64,000 nt of DNA from Bradyrhizobium sp. AUGA SZCCT0283 (lineage in GTDB: Bacteria > Pseudomonadota > Alphaproteobacteria > Rhizobiales > Xanthobacteraceae), in the NCBI RefSeq assembly GCF_018130385.1, contig NZ_JAFCLU010000008.1:1-64000 (forward strand). The letters run 5' to 3'. The first letter of the stretch is position 1. Each line of letters opens with the position of its first letter. Shown piece by piece: positions 7,558 through 16,070 of this stretch. A program made the translations under genes and the position numbers. Below the pieces are notes generated by a model that saw nothing but the letters and a program-made list of their open reading frames with translations, made no database searches and was not told the DNA's origin.

Positions 7558-8466
7558 ATGGGGCAACGACCGTTTCTGTTTTGCCGTTACTCGCTAACGG
7601 TTGGGGATGAACAGCTAGGACCGACCGCACAGTTCAATTTACTCTCGGAGCTGCAAGGCCAGCCGGTGGCACATGGGCCTAAGGCAGAGGAGGAGAGAAA
7701 TTTTGACACGCTGCTCATGCGTCCACAGAAGATGGTGATTGACAGGCATGCTGCGTTTTTCTGGTCAGTCGGCGTAACGATAAAGCAGAGGCTCCGAGCC
7801 AAGTACCACCGCGCTACCGATACAATCGATTTAGAGCTTATCAACGACGGCAGCGTTCGGTTTAACGACTTCATTGCGGTGCCATCCTTGTCGGTGCTTG
7901 CGGTGGACGACCGTGCAGGTGAGTTGCATCTCGGAGGCAAGCAGGCGATCAACCGGTTTCGATCCGTCGTAAGGACACATGAGGGTGCAGATACCTCGGT
8001 CGTGTTCGAGGCAACGCCCGACGAAGTCAGAAAGGCATTACGAAGTTGGAACCTGACTCGGTTCAAATTCACGATCCAACCGAATAATCCGCGACCTGTG
8101 TCGCGGCTTTCTCAGGAGTTGAGCGACCTGTTCAAGCGCGATGGTATCGGCCAGCTAACGGGTAGCGCGCAGCCCAAGGCAGGAGCAACCATGCACATGG
8201 ACGACGAAGGCTTCATTACCGCTGCGGCCGGATTGGTGGAGGCGGGGTATGGCCAAATGTCTGTGGCGGGGCGAACTGCTGATGGGATCGACGCGGAGAT
8301 CAAAAAGCCTCGGTTCGACCGCGACGTTCTCAAAAACGAAAAAATCCAAGAAAGACCCCGCGAATTGCGGGTTTTCATTGATGATGAAGATTTGAACGAG
8401 GAAGACATAGTAAGGACTGCCGGGCGCGCTATGATTAAGTTCCACCATGACGAAACAGAAGAATAA
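7558..8466 (+). CDS. Unknown soluble protein, first gene of a two-gene cassette
   Basis: A 302-residue protein I cannot assign to a family. It has no signal peptide and no membrane helix. The first 190 residues read as a mixed alpha/beta domain (FLFCRYSLTVGDEQL, DRAGELHLGGKQAINRF, RFKFTIQPNNPRP). Then comes a glycine- and alanine-rich linker, and a C-terminal part ending in a very acidic segment (FIDDEDLNEEDI). The start at 7558 follows GGGGGAA; an ATG at 7516 is possible but has no ribosome site. It is immediately followed by, and probably translationally coupled to, a four-helix membrane protein. The pairing of a sensor-like soluble protein with a small membrane protein at the edge of a mobile element is typical of defence cargo, but this is inference. 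Confidence 0.7.
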   Translation: MGQRPFLFCRYSLTVGDEQLGPTAQFNLLSELQGQPVAHGPKAEEERNFDTLLMRPQKMVIDRHAAFFWSVGVTIKQRLRAKYHRATDTIDLELINDGSVRFNDFIAVPSLSVLAVDDRAGELHLGGKQAINRFRSVVRTHEGADTSVVFEATPDEVRKALRSWNLTRFKFTIQPNNPRPVSRLSQELSDLFKRDGIGQLTGSAQPKAGATMHMDDEGFITAAAGLVEAGYGQMSVAGRTADGIDAEIKKPRFDRDVLKNEKIQERPRELRVFIDDEDLNEEDIVRTAGRAMIKFHHDETEE

Positions 8467-8467
8467 C

Positions 8468-9046
8468 ATGAACGACCAAAGACCCAGATTTCTACCCTCT
8501 GCGCTGAGCGCGATCCAGAAGGAGTCCGAGCAGCGCGGTGCGCTGGCTATCATTCCTTTCGTCCTTATCGCATGCGCATGCGTCTCAGGTGCGGTCGCAG
8601 GCTTTATTCCGGCCTCCTTCTGGTCGCCGGAGAAGCGCGAGTTGTCCGTAGCCTTCTATGCGGGCGTTCTGACATTCAATGGGTTAACGCTGGCGCTTGG
8701 CTGGGCCGCCTTCTCCCGCATATACGACGTGCTTTTGCGAGGCGAGTTCGGCAAGTACCTCATGAAGAACGGTCTGCTTAACGACTACATCCTGCACATC
8801 ACCTATATGCATATCTTTGAAGTCGTTGCGGTGGTCGCGACTGCGAATGGCCTAGTTTCCGCGCTGCTGCCAAATATTCCTCTATTGCTGTCGCGCCTCA
8901 TCTTTGCTGGGTGCCTCATGTGGACCGCTTACGCAGTGAAGCAAGCAGTTACTGCAGTCACGGCGATGAACGACTTGGTGTGGCAGGCAGCATTCTTTGA
9001 AGCTAACAGCCCTTCGGCATCCGGAAACGTTCATTCCATTCGCTGA
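8468..9046 (+). CDS. Four-helix membrane protein, second gene of the cassette
   Basis: A 192-residue protein with four predicted membrane helices: about residues 26-46 (IIPFVLIACACVSGAVAGFI), 56-80, 98-125 and 129-158. The N-terminus is short and polar (MNDQRPRFLPSALSAIQ) and the C-terminus is soluble. The ATG lies one base after the stop of the upstream gene (TAACATG); an alternative ATG at 8447 would overlap that gene by 20 bases. Family unknown. Many two-gene anti-phage systems use a small multi-pass protein like this as membrane effector, but nothing in the sequence proves that role. Confidence 0.72.
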   Translation: MNDQRPRFLPSALSAIQKESEQRGALAIIPFVLIACACVSGAVAGFIPASFWSPEKRELSVAFYAGVLTFNGLTLALGWAAFSRIYDVLLRGEFGKYLMKNGLLNDYILHITYMHIFEVVAVVATANGLVSALLPNIPLLLSRLIFAGCLMWTAYAVKQAVTAVTAMNDLVWQAAFFEANSPSASGNVHSIR

Positions 9047-9349
9047 TGCTGCGAAGGCAGGGAACACTGGTCGAATTGCGAGCCCTCTCAATCAACGGCC
9101 AACCGCCGCGACCTTACGAGAACGGCTGTTCGGGTGAAGGCGTAAGACTTAGCTGAGAGCCGCAGCGGACGCTTCCCAAGATCACTTTGGATCATCGTAT
9201 GGCTTCTACAAAGCCGCGCCGAGAGGCATCTCATCGAATGTGCGGCCCCGATAGCGCCGACCTTCTTGCGAACGCCGCCCCATTGCTTGAAGAAAAATGC
9301 CACCCCTGAACTGCGACAGGGCACCTCGATTTCTGCGACCCATCAGAAC

Positions 9350-9511
9350 ATGCGGAATGCGGACAAGGTCTATAAGCGGCAGCAGCAGCGCGCCGCCGAG
9401 CGGATGCGTGACACGTCGCACGACAATCGCCTGATGATCAACAGAGACACGCCCGTCGGCGTTGACCTTTCTCGACGTGAGCTCAACGTTCGGACCACCC
9501 GCGGTCAATAA
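9350..9511 (+). CDS. Possible small or truncated gene
   Basis: A 53-residue frame (MRNADKVYKRQQQRAAERM...), basic and rich in Arg and Gln. About 80% of its third codon positions are G or C, as in real genes nearby, and the bias extends upstream to about 9325. It ends just before a rho-independent terminator on the same strand. No ribosome site precedes the ATG, so it may be the surviving C-terminus of a decayed gene. Family unknown. Confidence 0.3.
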   Translation: MRNADKVYKRQQQRAAERMRDTSHDNRLMINRDTPVGVDLSRRELNVRTTRGQ

Positions 9512-9526
9512 TTCCAACCAGAGAAG

Positions 9527-9555
9527 GAACCGCCGCCTGAGGGCAGTTCTTTTTT
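9527..9555 (+). terminator. Rho-independent terminator
   Basis: GAAC-C-GCC pairs with GGC-A-GTTC around a short loop and is followed by TTTTTT. It lies 16 bases after the TAA at 9509-9511 and supports some gene ending there. Confidence 0.5.
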
Positions 9556-9604
9556 CGTATCCGGCGACCTCGACCGAAACGTCGGCGAGGCATTCAATTA
9601 CCTG

Positions 9605-9922
9605 TCAATTGGTTCGGCCGGAGCCTCGCTTGTCACGGACATAGCCACGGACTTGCTCCTTGTAGCCACCGCGCGTGAGGTCGCGGACGCGCATTGCGGA
9701 CCAACCAAGCTCTGCCATCAGCTTCGCCAGACGTCGATATGTGCCGGCAGTGCGGCTGCGCTGTGGAACCTCAAGCATGTCCAGGAGCGTCTGGCTGCTC
9801 ACTCGCTCCTGGCCATCGAACTCAACCTTGCCGCGGATACGCTGCAAAGGCGCCAGCCACGGATCGGCTGGACCCGAAGCAAATTCGGCCGTGGCCATTT
9901 TCAGTTTTTCCAGCAGTGGCAC
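9605..9922 (-). CDS. Small unknown protein of the integrative element
   Basis: A 105-residue, arginine-rich protein starting at GTG (MPLLEKLKMATAEF...) with GAGG about ten bases upstream. The central part (ERVSSQTLLDMLEVPQRSRTAGTYRRLAKLMAELGWSAMRVRD) looks like the small winged-helix-type tail found at the C-terminus of some phage and plasmid primases. It may therefore be a detached accessory domain of the replication protein encoded upstream on the same strand. This is a resemblance only. Confidence 0.6.
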   Translation of the reverse strand: MPLLEKLKMATAEFASGPADPWLAPLQRIRGKVEFDGQERVSSQTLLDMLEVPQRSRTAGTYRRLAKLMAELGWSAMRVRDLTRGGYKEQVRGYVRDKRGSGRTN

Positions 9923-9996
9923 CTTGGTCTACCTCTTATAGCTAGCGACCGCATTTTGGCCGGATGATCTGTCTCAGGCGATTCTGCAGAAATGTC

Positions 9997-10563
9997 TTAG
10001 TTGGAAGGTGAATTAGCCGGCGGTTCGCGCGTGACTAGAGCGAAGAAGTGGTTTCGCGGATCACCCACTGAGAAATAGTCGGCCGAAAAGCGCATGGGCC
10101 CAGGTGTTAGAACGCGGACATCGGCTTTCTTGCCGGATGGCGGGCCCGCCAAGGCATCCTCCAGACATCGTGGAGATAGGCGTACCAATAGATCGGGCTT
10201 GCTCATGTTCGCTGCGTGAGGGGGCAGGAGCATGATTGGTTGCCAATCGTCGCGGTCGAGGTAAGGCGTTGGCCCATCTAGAAGGTAGGGTAGCGGGGTG
10301 ACGAACTGAACGGCAACTTTCTTGCCGTAGATAATTTTGCGAAGAGCCGATTCCCCTGCCTCAGTCATGCCTCCCCATACGAAGACATCCCCGACGGCCC
10401 CGGGAATCGCGAAGTACCAAGCAGGAAGAGTATTCGTCCCAAATCCCCGAACCTCACGCTGGACCTGCAATAGGGTCACGGGACCGTCTGCGTTTTTTAC
10501 AAGTTCGATGATCGCGTCAGCGATCCTATTTGAAAGGGCTTCTCGTTGAATGCTGGCGTTCAT
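9997..10563 (-). CDS. Unknown protein of the integrative element
   Basis: A 188-residue soluble protein. The first 50 residues (REALSNRIADAIIELVKNADGPVTLLQVQREVRGF) look like a winged-helix DNA-binding segment. The rest (WYFAIPGAVGDVFVWGGMTEAG, PLPYLLDGPTPYLDRDDWQPIMLLPP) is unfamiliar. The ATG follows CGGAGAACAAA, a good ribosome site. It begins about 360 bases downstream (in the minus direction) of the long palindrome at 10922-10960, so it may be controlled from there. Function unknown. Confidence 0.7.
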   Translation of the reverse strand: MNASIQREALSNRIADAIIELVKNADGPVTLLQVQREVRGFGTNTLPAWYFAIPGAVGDVFVWGGMTEAGESALRKIIYGKKVAVQFVTPLPYLLDGPTPYLDRDDWQPIMLLPPHAANMSKPDLLVRLSPRCLEDALAGPPSGKKADVRVLTPGPMRFSADYFSVGDPRNHFFALVTREPPANSPSN

Positions 10564-11008
10564 TTTGTTCTCCGAAGAATTGCAGCCGTCCGGCCGCGGC
10601 ATCAGTGCTGTTGTCAAAGTATCTTCGGAAGGAGCTACGACTTTCTTCGGCAACAAGCTTTTTCTGGCGGATAGGTGCGCACAAATTCGTGATTGTTGGC
10701 GACCTCGGCACGCCGGCCGATTAAACGTGAAGTACATCTCAAAGGAAGACTTCAAGGTGGGACGTGAGCACTGCGATGGCGTGGAGCAGTCGTGCGCTGG
10801 TGACGGGAAAGGCAGGGGCGGTGATACCTTGCTACCTTTTAGCGAAGCGGCCGCGGGTCAGCACGCACTGTCGACTTCCTGCGTCGGCATGCCGGCAGTG
10901 AATAGCTTAGTGCGGATGGCAGGTGGTCAATTGCCCCCTTAAAGGGGGCAATTGACCACCACCACTGCCATGGGGAAAGGTCAATCAATTGACCCCACCA
11001 TTGACCCA
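10564..11008. other. Non-coding stretch with a palindrome and GGTCAATT array
   Basis: The half next to the replication gene (10922-11008) holds a 39-bp palindrome and further copies of the same hexamer. The other half shows nothing I recognise apart from the leader of the 188-residue gene. Confidence 0.5.
10922..11006. promoter_or_regulatory. Perfect 39-bp palindrome followed by iterated GGTCAATT motifs
   Basis: Two 19-base arms (GGTGGTCAATTGCCCCCTT and its exact complement at 10942-10960) flank a single central base. A second palindrome, GGTCAAT-CA-ATTGACC, lies at 10979-10994, and another ATTGACCC at about 11000. Thus the unit GGTCAAT occurs five times in both orientations within 85 bases, directly beside the 3' end of the PrimPol-helicase gene. 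No T run follows on either strand. It could be a replication origin, an operator or a resolution site. Confidence 0.65.
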
Positions 11009-13489
11009 TTAACCGCCGGGCGGCGTGACACCCTGCAGAAAATCATTGAGATCCCGCCGTTTCCACTCAGCTTCCTCCTCTTCGGTACGAACAGTCGGGC
11101 CGCCATGTTCACGGAGGACTTCTCTTTCCTTGGCCCACGGGGTGCGCTCCCAAACGGGACGCAAGCCTTGGGTACGTCGGAACCGTCCCTTTTTAATCTT
11201 CTCGACTATAGCCCAGCCCTCTTGCTTGAGGGCTTCAAGCTCGCGCTCCGCCACCGCGCGTAGATCGCTTGGCGAGTACGTTCGGTCGCCCGATACTCGT
11301 TCAACCGCCGCCATTGCGTCGTCGAGAATGCCGCGGATCTTGTTTTTGCCGGTCGAGTTCGGGCTATAAAGCACCGTCTCGCCATCGATCATAAGGCCGC
11401 GATCAATCAGCTTGAGAATTTCAAACCTGATACGTTGCTGCTCGGAATCCGCAGCCGACGAGGCTTTTGACTGTGTCAGTTTGACCCGAACGACTGCTTG
11501 GACCCGATCGCCGTGCGGATAAGTCGGCAGTTCAGAATTTGGCAATTCTTCGCTTTCAAGTTTATACCACGTATCGTCCGTATGGAGAGCAAGGTTGGAC
11601 TTTGCGTCAACCAACTTAAAGTGCTGATGGCGCTCAGATGGCAATACATTAAATTTTGTTGCCTCAGCCGCCGTCATTGTGACTGGCATCCGAGCGCATC
11701 GAGCCAAGTCCTTAATGGCAGACGCTCCACTGATAGCTTCTGCGCTTCCAGGTTCGCCGCCTTTTTTCGTGTGACAGACAATCAATATCGAGCAATTGAA
11801 CTTAATTGCCAGTCGCTTGATCTCTTGCATCGCCAAGGCCATCGCAGCGTTGTCATTGATGCTGATGCCCCCGCATAGTGCGATGAGTGGATCGATGATG
11901 ACAAGGTCTGGGCGCAATGAGGCAAGGAGGCTATCCAAATGTGCAAGTCCATCTGGGTTCAAAACGGACGAGTTCTGTCCCGCCGGGCGCAGCAGCGAGA
12001 GCCCGCGCACTCGTGGGTCATCGGTTCCGGCAATGTAGAGCCGATCTAAATTCGTTACTGTGTGTCGCTGGCAGAATGCCCGAGCACGTCGCCGCATTTC
12101 GATGCCACTGTCTTCAGCGTTGATGTAGAGCGATGTGAAAGGGCCGCTTCCCCAAATTTTTTCACCAAGGAGCGGTTTGCCAAGCGCGACACAGATCGCC
12201 ATGCCGAGCGCGAGAGAGGTCTTTCCGGCTCCGCCGGGCGAAGCAAGGACCGAGAGATCGCCACGAACTAGGTCAACGCTGTACAGCCAAGGTCGATGCG
12301 GTGGGACGTCCGAGAGTGAAAATTTCAAATCGGGAGGCGCCGACGCGGCCTGTCCCCCTGCGGCCTCACCCTCATCGGCTGCGTTTTCGGTTGCTCCCGG
12401 TGAAGGCCCCGCCTGCCATCCATGTTTCTTGGCCAAATCGAACACGGTCGCTATGGTGATTGGCTTCTCGCGGGCGAATGCCTCGTTAATATATCTCAGC
12501 CAGCGAGACCGGTTTTCCGATTCGTTGTAACCGGGGGCAAGACGCGACGCAGAATCTAGAACCTTCCACAATTCTTCAGACTGTTTTTTATAGATCGCGG
12601 CTTCGTGCGCCAACGCGCGCGCAAGTCTCATCCAGTCGGCCTCCGACGAAATTGCCGAGGAAGGAATTGCCGATACGGCGGATCGAATCTTTTCGATGTT
12701 GGTTTCGATACCGTCCGATAGCGAATCATCTGCGTCCCCGAAGTTTCGGGGGCGCTCACGGTAGGCGGCGAACTCATCCTTCTGCTGATAATTTGCGGAT
12801 GTTGTACCGGCTCCGTCTTGTGCGCCGCTTCCAGCTAAGCCTTGAAGCTCATTAGCGAGCGCTGCGAACGGTTCGGCGGCATCAACGATACGAGCGGTTT
12901 TCGGCGCCCGCCCCGTCATGGTGAAATAGCGACCCGACGTGTACATTTCAACGCCGCCGTGGGCGACGCCACTTGCCAGAGGTCGTGCCTTGACGATTAC
13001 GTGCAAGCCTCCGCGGGAGACGCTCTGTTCAGTATAGGATCCGAGACGCCTAATGCGTTCCTGTGCGAGAGAGGCGATCTCACCCCCCGAGATGACTTTG
13101 TCGAAGTCCACACCAGCGAAAACGAGTCCGTCCGCGCCGGGCTGACCATCGAACACAAACCCGATGCCTCCGACGGGCGCCTGTTGAACGGGCTTCCCCC
13201 TCTCGCGTAGCTCCATGTAACCGCGGGCGACAGCGCATGCGTACGCTTGCTGCGCGGCGTCGAACGACGACCAGTGCTTTTTGTTGATAGTGCTCGCCCC
13301 GTAGCCAGAGACCTGGATAGGGCGCTTGGTCCATTTCTTACCGTTCCAGACTGCAGCCCACAGCAACCAGTTTTTCAACAGCTTCAACTCGGCCGGCATC
13401 CGGTCAAAGTTCGGCCGGATGTAAACGGGTGGCGCTGGGGCGTCAGTCGCGGCGTCCACGGTGCTTGAGCTGCCACTGGTCGGGTTCAT
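11009..13489 (-). CDS. PrimPol-helicase replication protein
   Basis: An 826-residue protein with two enzymatic parts. Residues 25-220 resemble the bifunctional primase-polymerase fold: catalytic D-x-D at D128/D130 (GVDFDK), a histidine motif at H163 (SRGGLHV), and the VEMYTSGRYFTMTG segment. Residues 282-335 look like a primase C-terminal helical domain. Residues 395-620 are a RepA-type RecA-like helicase with Walker A GGAGKTS (419-425) and Walker B DLVIIDPL (528-535), followed by LIVCHTKKGG. The C-terminal 100 residues are basic. The start overlaps the AlpA gene by four bases (ATGA). It should replicate or prime the excised element. No repeat-binding partner is encoded apart from AlpA. Confidence 0.88.
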   Translation of the reverse strand: MNPTSGSSSTVDAATDAPAPPVYIRPNFDRMPAELKLLKNWLLWAAVWNGKKWTKRPIQVSGYGASTINKKHWSSFDAAQQAYACAVARGYMELRERGKPVQQAPVGGIGFVFDGQPGADGLVFAGVDFDKVISGGEIASLAQERIRRLGSYTEQSVSRGGLHVIVKARPLASGVAHGGVEMYTSGRYFTMTGRAPKTARIVDAAEPFAALANELQGLAGSGAQDGAGTTSANYQQKDEFAAYRERPRNFGDADDSLSDGIETNIEKIRSAVSAIPSSAISSEADWMRLARALAHEAAIYKKQSEELWKVLDSASRLAPGYNESENRSRWLRYINEAFAREKPITIATVFDLAKKHGWQAGPSPGATENAADEGEAAGGQAASAPPDLKFSLSDVPPHRPWLYSVDLVRGDLSVLASPGGAGKTSLALGMAICVALGKPLLGEKIWGSGPFTSLYINAEDSGIEMRRRARAFCQRHTVTNLDRLYIAGTDDPRVRGLSLLRPAGQNSSVLNPDGLAHLDSLLASLRPDLVIIDPLIALCGGISINDNAAMALAMQEIKRLAIKFNCSILIVCHTKKGGEPGSAEAISGASAIKDLARCARMPVTMTAAEATKFNVLPSERHQHFKLVDAKSNLALHTDDTWYKLESEELPNSELPTYPHGDRVQAVVRVKLTQSKASSAADSEQQRIRFEILKLIDRGLMIDGETVLYSPNSTGKNKIRGILDDAMAAVERVSGDRTYSPSDLRAVAERELEALKQEGWAIVEKIKKGRFRRTQGLRPVWERTPWAKEREVLREHGGPTVRTEEEEAEWKRRDLNDFLQGVTPPGG

Positions 13490-13743
13490 AGCGCACCACC
13501 TCGAAGTTCGCGCGCGCTTGATTTCTTTGCCGCAGCAGTATTCTTGCGGCTGGGGTTCTCTTGCGCGGCAAGCCATCTCTGTAAGCTCGCGCGCCGGTAG
13601 AGGATCTTTCGGCCAACAAAAGTTCGCGGCGGCCCAATGGCGAGTGCGTCCCATCGGTCGAGAGTGCGCGCGTTCCGACCAAGCTCGGCGGCCAGTTCTT
13701 CTTTTGTCAAAAATTGTGAGAGAATCGGTTCTGCATTGGACAT
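13486..13743 (-). CDS. AlpA/excisionase-like winged-helix regulator
   Basis: An 85-residue protein with a MerR-like helix-turn-helix (FLTKEELAAELGRNARTLDRWDALAIGPPRTFVGRKILYRRASLQRWL), the pattern of AlpA and excisionase proteins. A strong GGAGGTGATC precedes the ATG. Its stop overlaps the start of the replication gene. In P4-type elements AlpA activates the integrase or promotes excision; here it is likely to have one of these roles. The basic tail (RKNTAAAKKSSAREL) may aid DNA binding. Confidence 0.85.
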   Translation of the reverse strand: MSNAEPILSQFLTKEELAAELGRNARTLDRWDALAIGPPRTFVGRKILYRRASLQRWLAAQENPSRKNTAAAKKSSARELRGGAL

Positions 13744-13839
13744 GGTGATCACCTCCGCGCCATTTCCAGCGCAAGGTTTCACACCCGATGACATTCCGGC
13801 AGCGGGAAAGGTTTGGTTAATAGGGAGGTAGTTTTCCGC

Positions 13840-14619
13840 CTACATCTCTTCGTCAAACCAGGAGGGTTTGAACTTCTGGTGTGCGTCCTGGATGGCGTCA
13901 GTCAAGCTTCCATGCTCAAAACCTGTTTGGCCCACTGCACTCATGAACTCATAGGCGAAATCGGCAAACGGTCCGTCGCCCCGACCCGGTTTTGCCCCCG
14001 TGCTTGTTCGATAAACGCGCGCCAGCCCCTGAATGCAGTCCCTGCCTAACAGGGGCGGACGTCCTATTTTCGAGAGTATATCCGTTGCCAAAACCGCCCC
14101 GCGCGCCGCAGTTTCTAAGGCGGCAAGGCCTTCAACTGCTTCCTTCATTTTGTCAATGGAACGAATCAGTTCTGACGTCAGATTCACCTTCTTCTCTTTG
14201 ATCTCAAGAATTAGCGGCGAGGGGTTAGTGACTTTCTGTGTGTCCAGCCAAGCCCTGGACAAAGGGGCCTGCACATCGTCGCGCATTGCCCTATCGACCA
14301 AGTTGCGAGCATGGCGTAAAGCTCTCGCAAGCTGGCGCAATCGCTTGAGGGAGTCCGCGACGCTCATTGTTTGTTGGGTGATGACCCGCTCACGGAAATA
14401 GAATTTCGCAAGGTGGTAAAGGTCATGCCACGTTTGAGTTGCATCAAACGGGTCAGACTTAGACCCCAGCTTATGCCCGTTGCGAAGCTTGTCTAAGAGG
14501 ACATCTCTATGTTCTTCAAATGCAGCACATTCCGCAGCTATCGGCGATTGCCATGCGCTTGTTCTTTCAACAGTCTCTATGTCCAAAATGTTCGTAAGGT
14601 CTGTATTTTTGACGCTCAT
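13840..14619 (-). CDS. Unknown protein coupled to the integrase
   Basis: A 259-residue, mostly helical soluble protein with no recognised family. Leucine- and arginine-rich helices (DSLKRLRQLARALRHARNLVDRA; LIRSIDKMKEAVEGLAALETAARGA) suggest a coiled-coil or helical bundle. It ends in a tryptophan-containing tail (FKPSWFDEEM). Its ATG overlaps the integrase stop by four bases, so the two are translationally coupled. Such genes often sit between integrase and AlpA in rhizobial elements, but I know of no assigned role. Confidence 0.72.
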   Translation of the reverse strand: MSVKNTDLTNILDIETVERTSAWQSPIAAECAAFEEHRDVLLDKLRNGHKLGSKSDPFDATQTWHDLYHLAKFYFRERVITQQTMSVADSLKRLRQLARALRHARNLVDRAMRDDVQAPLSRAWLDTQKVTNPSPLILEIKEKKVNLTSELIRSIDKMKEAVEGLAALETAARGAVLATDILSKIGRPPLLGRDCIQGLARVYRTSTGAKPGRGDGPFADFAYEFMSAVGQTGFEHGSLTDAIQDAHQKFKPSWFDEEM

Positions 14620-15905
14620 ACCTGCACCTTCGCACGGTGCTGACCCAGCTTCTCGACGTTCGCTGGCAGCGGGTTGAGAATGCGCACGATAATAGCGGCG
14701 AGCCTTTCGAGGGCCTCCCGCTTCTCTTCTGCATAGGAATGTCGGTCGTATGTTCCCTCCACTCCGGCAATGACGTGTCCAAGGACGCGCTCTGAAATAT
14801 CTGGCCGCACGCCAGCGCGTGCCATTAGGGTCTTAGCGGTGCGCCGCAGATCGTGTAGGGTCCAGTTCGGTAGGAGCTCGATTTCAGCCCCCTTTTTGGA
14901 ACGCTTCTGCATGTATAACAGGACAGCCTTATCCAGCCTGGCCTTGCTCTTGCCGAAGCCGGAGAAGGGCGTCTTGGTGCGAGACGGAAATACGTAGGCG
15001 CAGCCGTCTATCTTCGGCTGGGCTTCAATCACCCGCCGGGCAGTGTTCGATAGCGGTACATGGTTGGATCGCTTTGTCTTGTATCGCTCAGCCGGGATTG
15101 TCCAAATTCCGCTTGGATCAATCTCCGTCCAAGTCATATTTGCGACTTCATCACGGCGCTGTGCCGTTAGCAGCAGGATCTTGAGCAAAGCACCGAACAC
15201 TCCGGCCTCACCAAGAAGCGGCCAGATAATGCGAAGTTCGCCGTCCGAAAGCACTCGAGTGCGTGCTCGCTCCTTTGGATTTGCCCTTGCACCTACGCGA
15301 ACAAATGCGGCATTTAGGTTGAATTCGTCATCCCGCTCGGCGTACCAGCTTAGCGCCTTGCGTAGATATGCTCGAACTCTGTCGGCTTGCACCGGGCCAG
15401 CCTCGTCTTCGACCTTGTCTAGCATCTCCGCTACGTGAGAGCGGCGAAGTTCGTGGACGACAATCTTGCCGATACGCGGCTTGACCAACCGCTCAAATGC
15501 GCTGCGGATTTGATTTGCGCTCCGAAGGGGTCTCTCCTTGTTCAGCACGTATCTAGCCATGAAATCATCAATGACGCTCGAGACGGATTTAGCGGCAGGA
15601 ATGATCGCTCGGTCTGTAAGCGGGTCTTCGCCGCGGTCGACGCGCTGGCGCAAATTGCGAGCTTCTCGGACAGCCTTCAGTGCCGACCAATCCGGCCATG
15701 CGCCGATTGTAAAGCGGTGTTCACGTCCGCGTAGGCGGTAGTTCAGAATGAAGGCGCGGGCCCCAGATGCCGTGACGCGAACCCCGAAGCCGCGCGGCGC
15801 TTTGGCACCCTGGACCGTCGCACCGGCAAAATAGGTGATGGAATTGCCCTTGGCCGGAGCTTGAAGCCGCTTAATCGTTTCTTCGCTCAGATTTCCTGGC
15901 GCCAT
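14616..15905 (-). CDS. Tyrosine-type site-specific integrase (P4-like)
   Basis: A 429-residue recombinase. Residues 1-100 form the arm-type DNA-binding domain seen in P4-like integrases (GFGVRVTASGARAFILNYRLRGREHRFTIG). A core-binding SAM-like domain covers about 105-200, and the catalytic domain 215-400. Catalytic residues are R250 (TAQRRDE), H351 and R354 (HDLRR), H377 (LGH) and Y386 (TYDRHSY). ATG at 15905 was chosen; a GTG at 15941 would add 12 residues. The gene points away from the tRNA fragment 165 bases upstream, the usual position for the enzyme that made that junction. It appears intact. Confidence 0.93.
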   Translation of the reverse strand: MAPGNLSEETIKRLQAPAKGNSITYFAGATVQGAKAPRGFGVRVTASGARAFILNYRLRGREHRFTIGAWPDWSALKAVREARNLRQRVDRGEDPLTDRAIIPAAKSVSSVIDDFMARYVLNKERPLRSANQIRSAFERLVKPRIGKIVVHELRRSHVAEMLDKVEDEAGPVQADRVRAYLRKALSWYAERDDEFNLNAAFVRVGARANPKERARTRVLSDGELRIIWPLLGEAGVFGALLKILLLTAQRRDEVANMTWTEIDPSGIWTIPAERYKTKRSNHVPLSNTARRVIEAQPKIDGCAYVFPSRTKTPFSGFGKSKARLDKAVLLYMQKRSKKGAEIELLPNWTLHDLRRTAKTLMARAGVRPDISERVLGHVIAGVEGTYDRHSYAEEKREALERLAAIIVRILNPLPANVEKLGQHRAKVQV

Positions 15906-16070
15906 GCTGGTGTCCGCGCTGTGTCCGCACAACCAATTCACTTGAATGTCAGTGAGTGTGCGTCCAGTGTCCCGGCGCGTCCAGCTGAAAGGCTTGATAT
16001 AATTAACGTTTCAATGCTTGCGCGTGGAAGAATGCGTGCGACCAGGAGCTTAGCAAATAGGGGTGCACGT

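Larger units (their letters stand above)
9047..9604. other. Stretch with a doubtful small gene and a terminator
   Basis: Only one weak coding candidate is visible (9350-9511, plus strand), followed by a plausible terminator at 9527-9555. The first 300 bases after the membrane-protein gene hold nothing I recognise. Confidence 0.4.
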
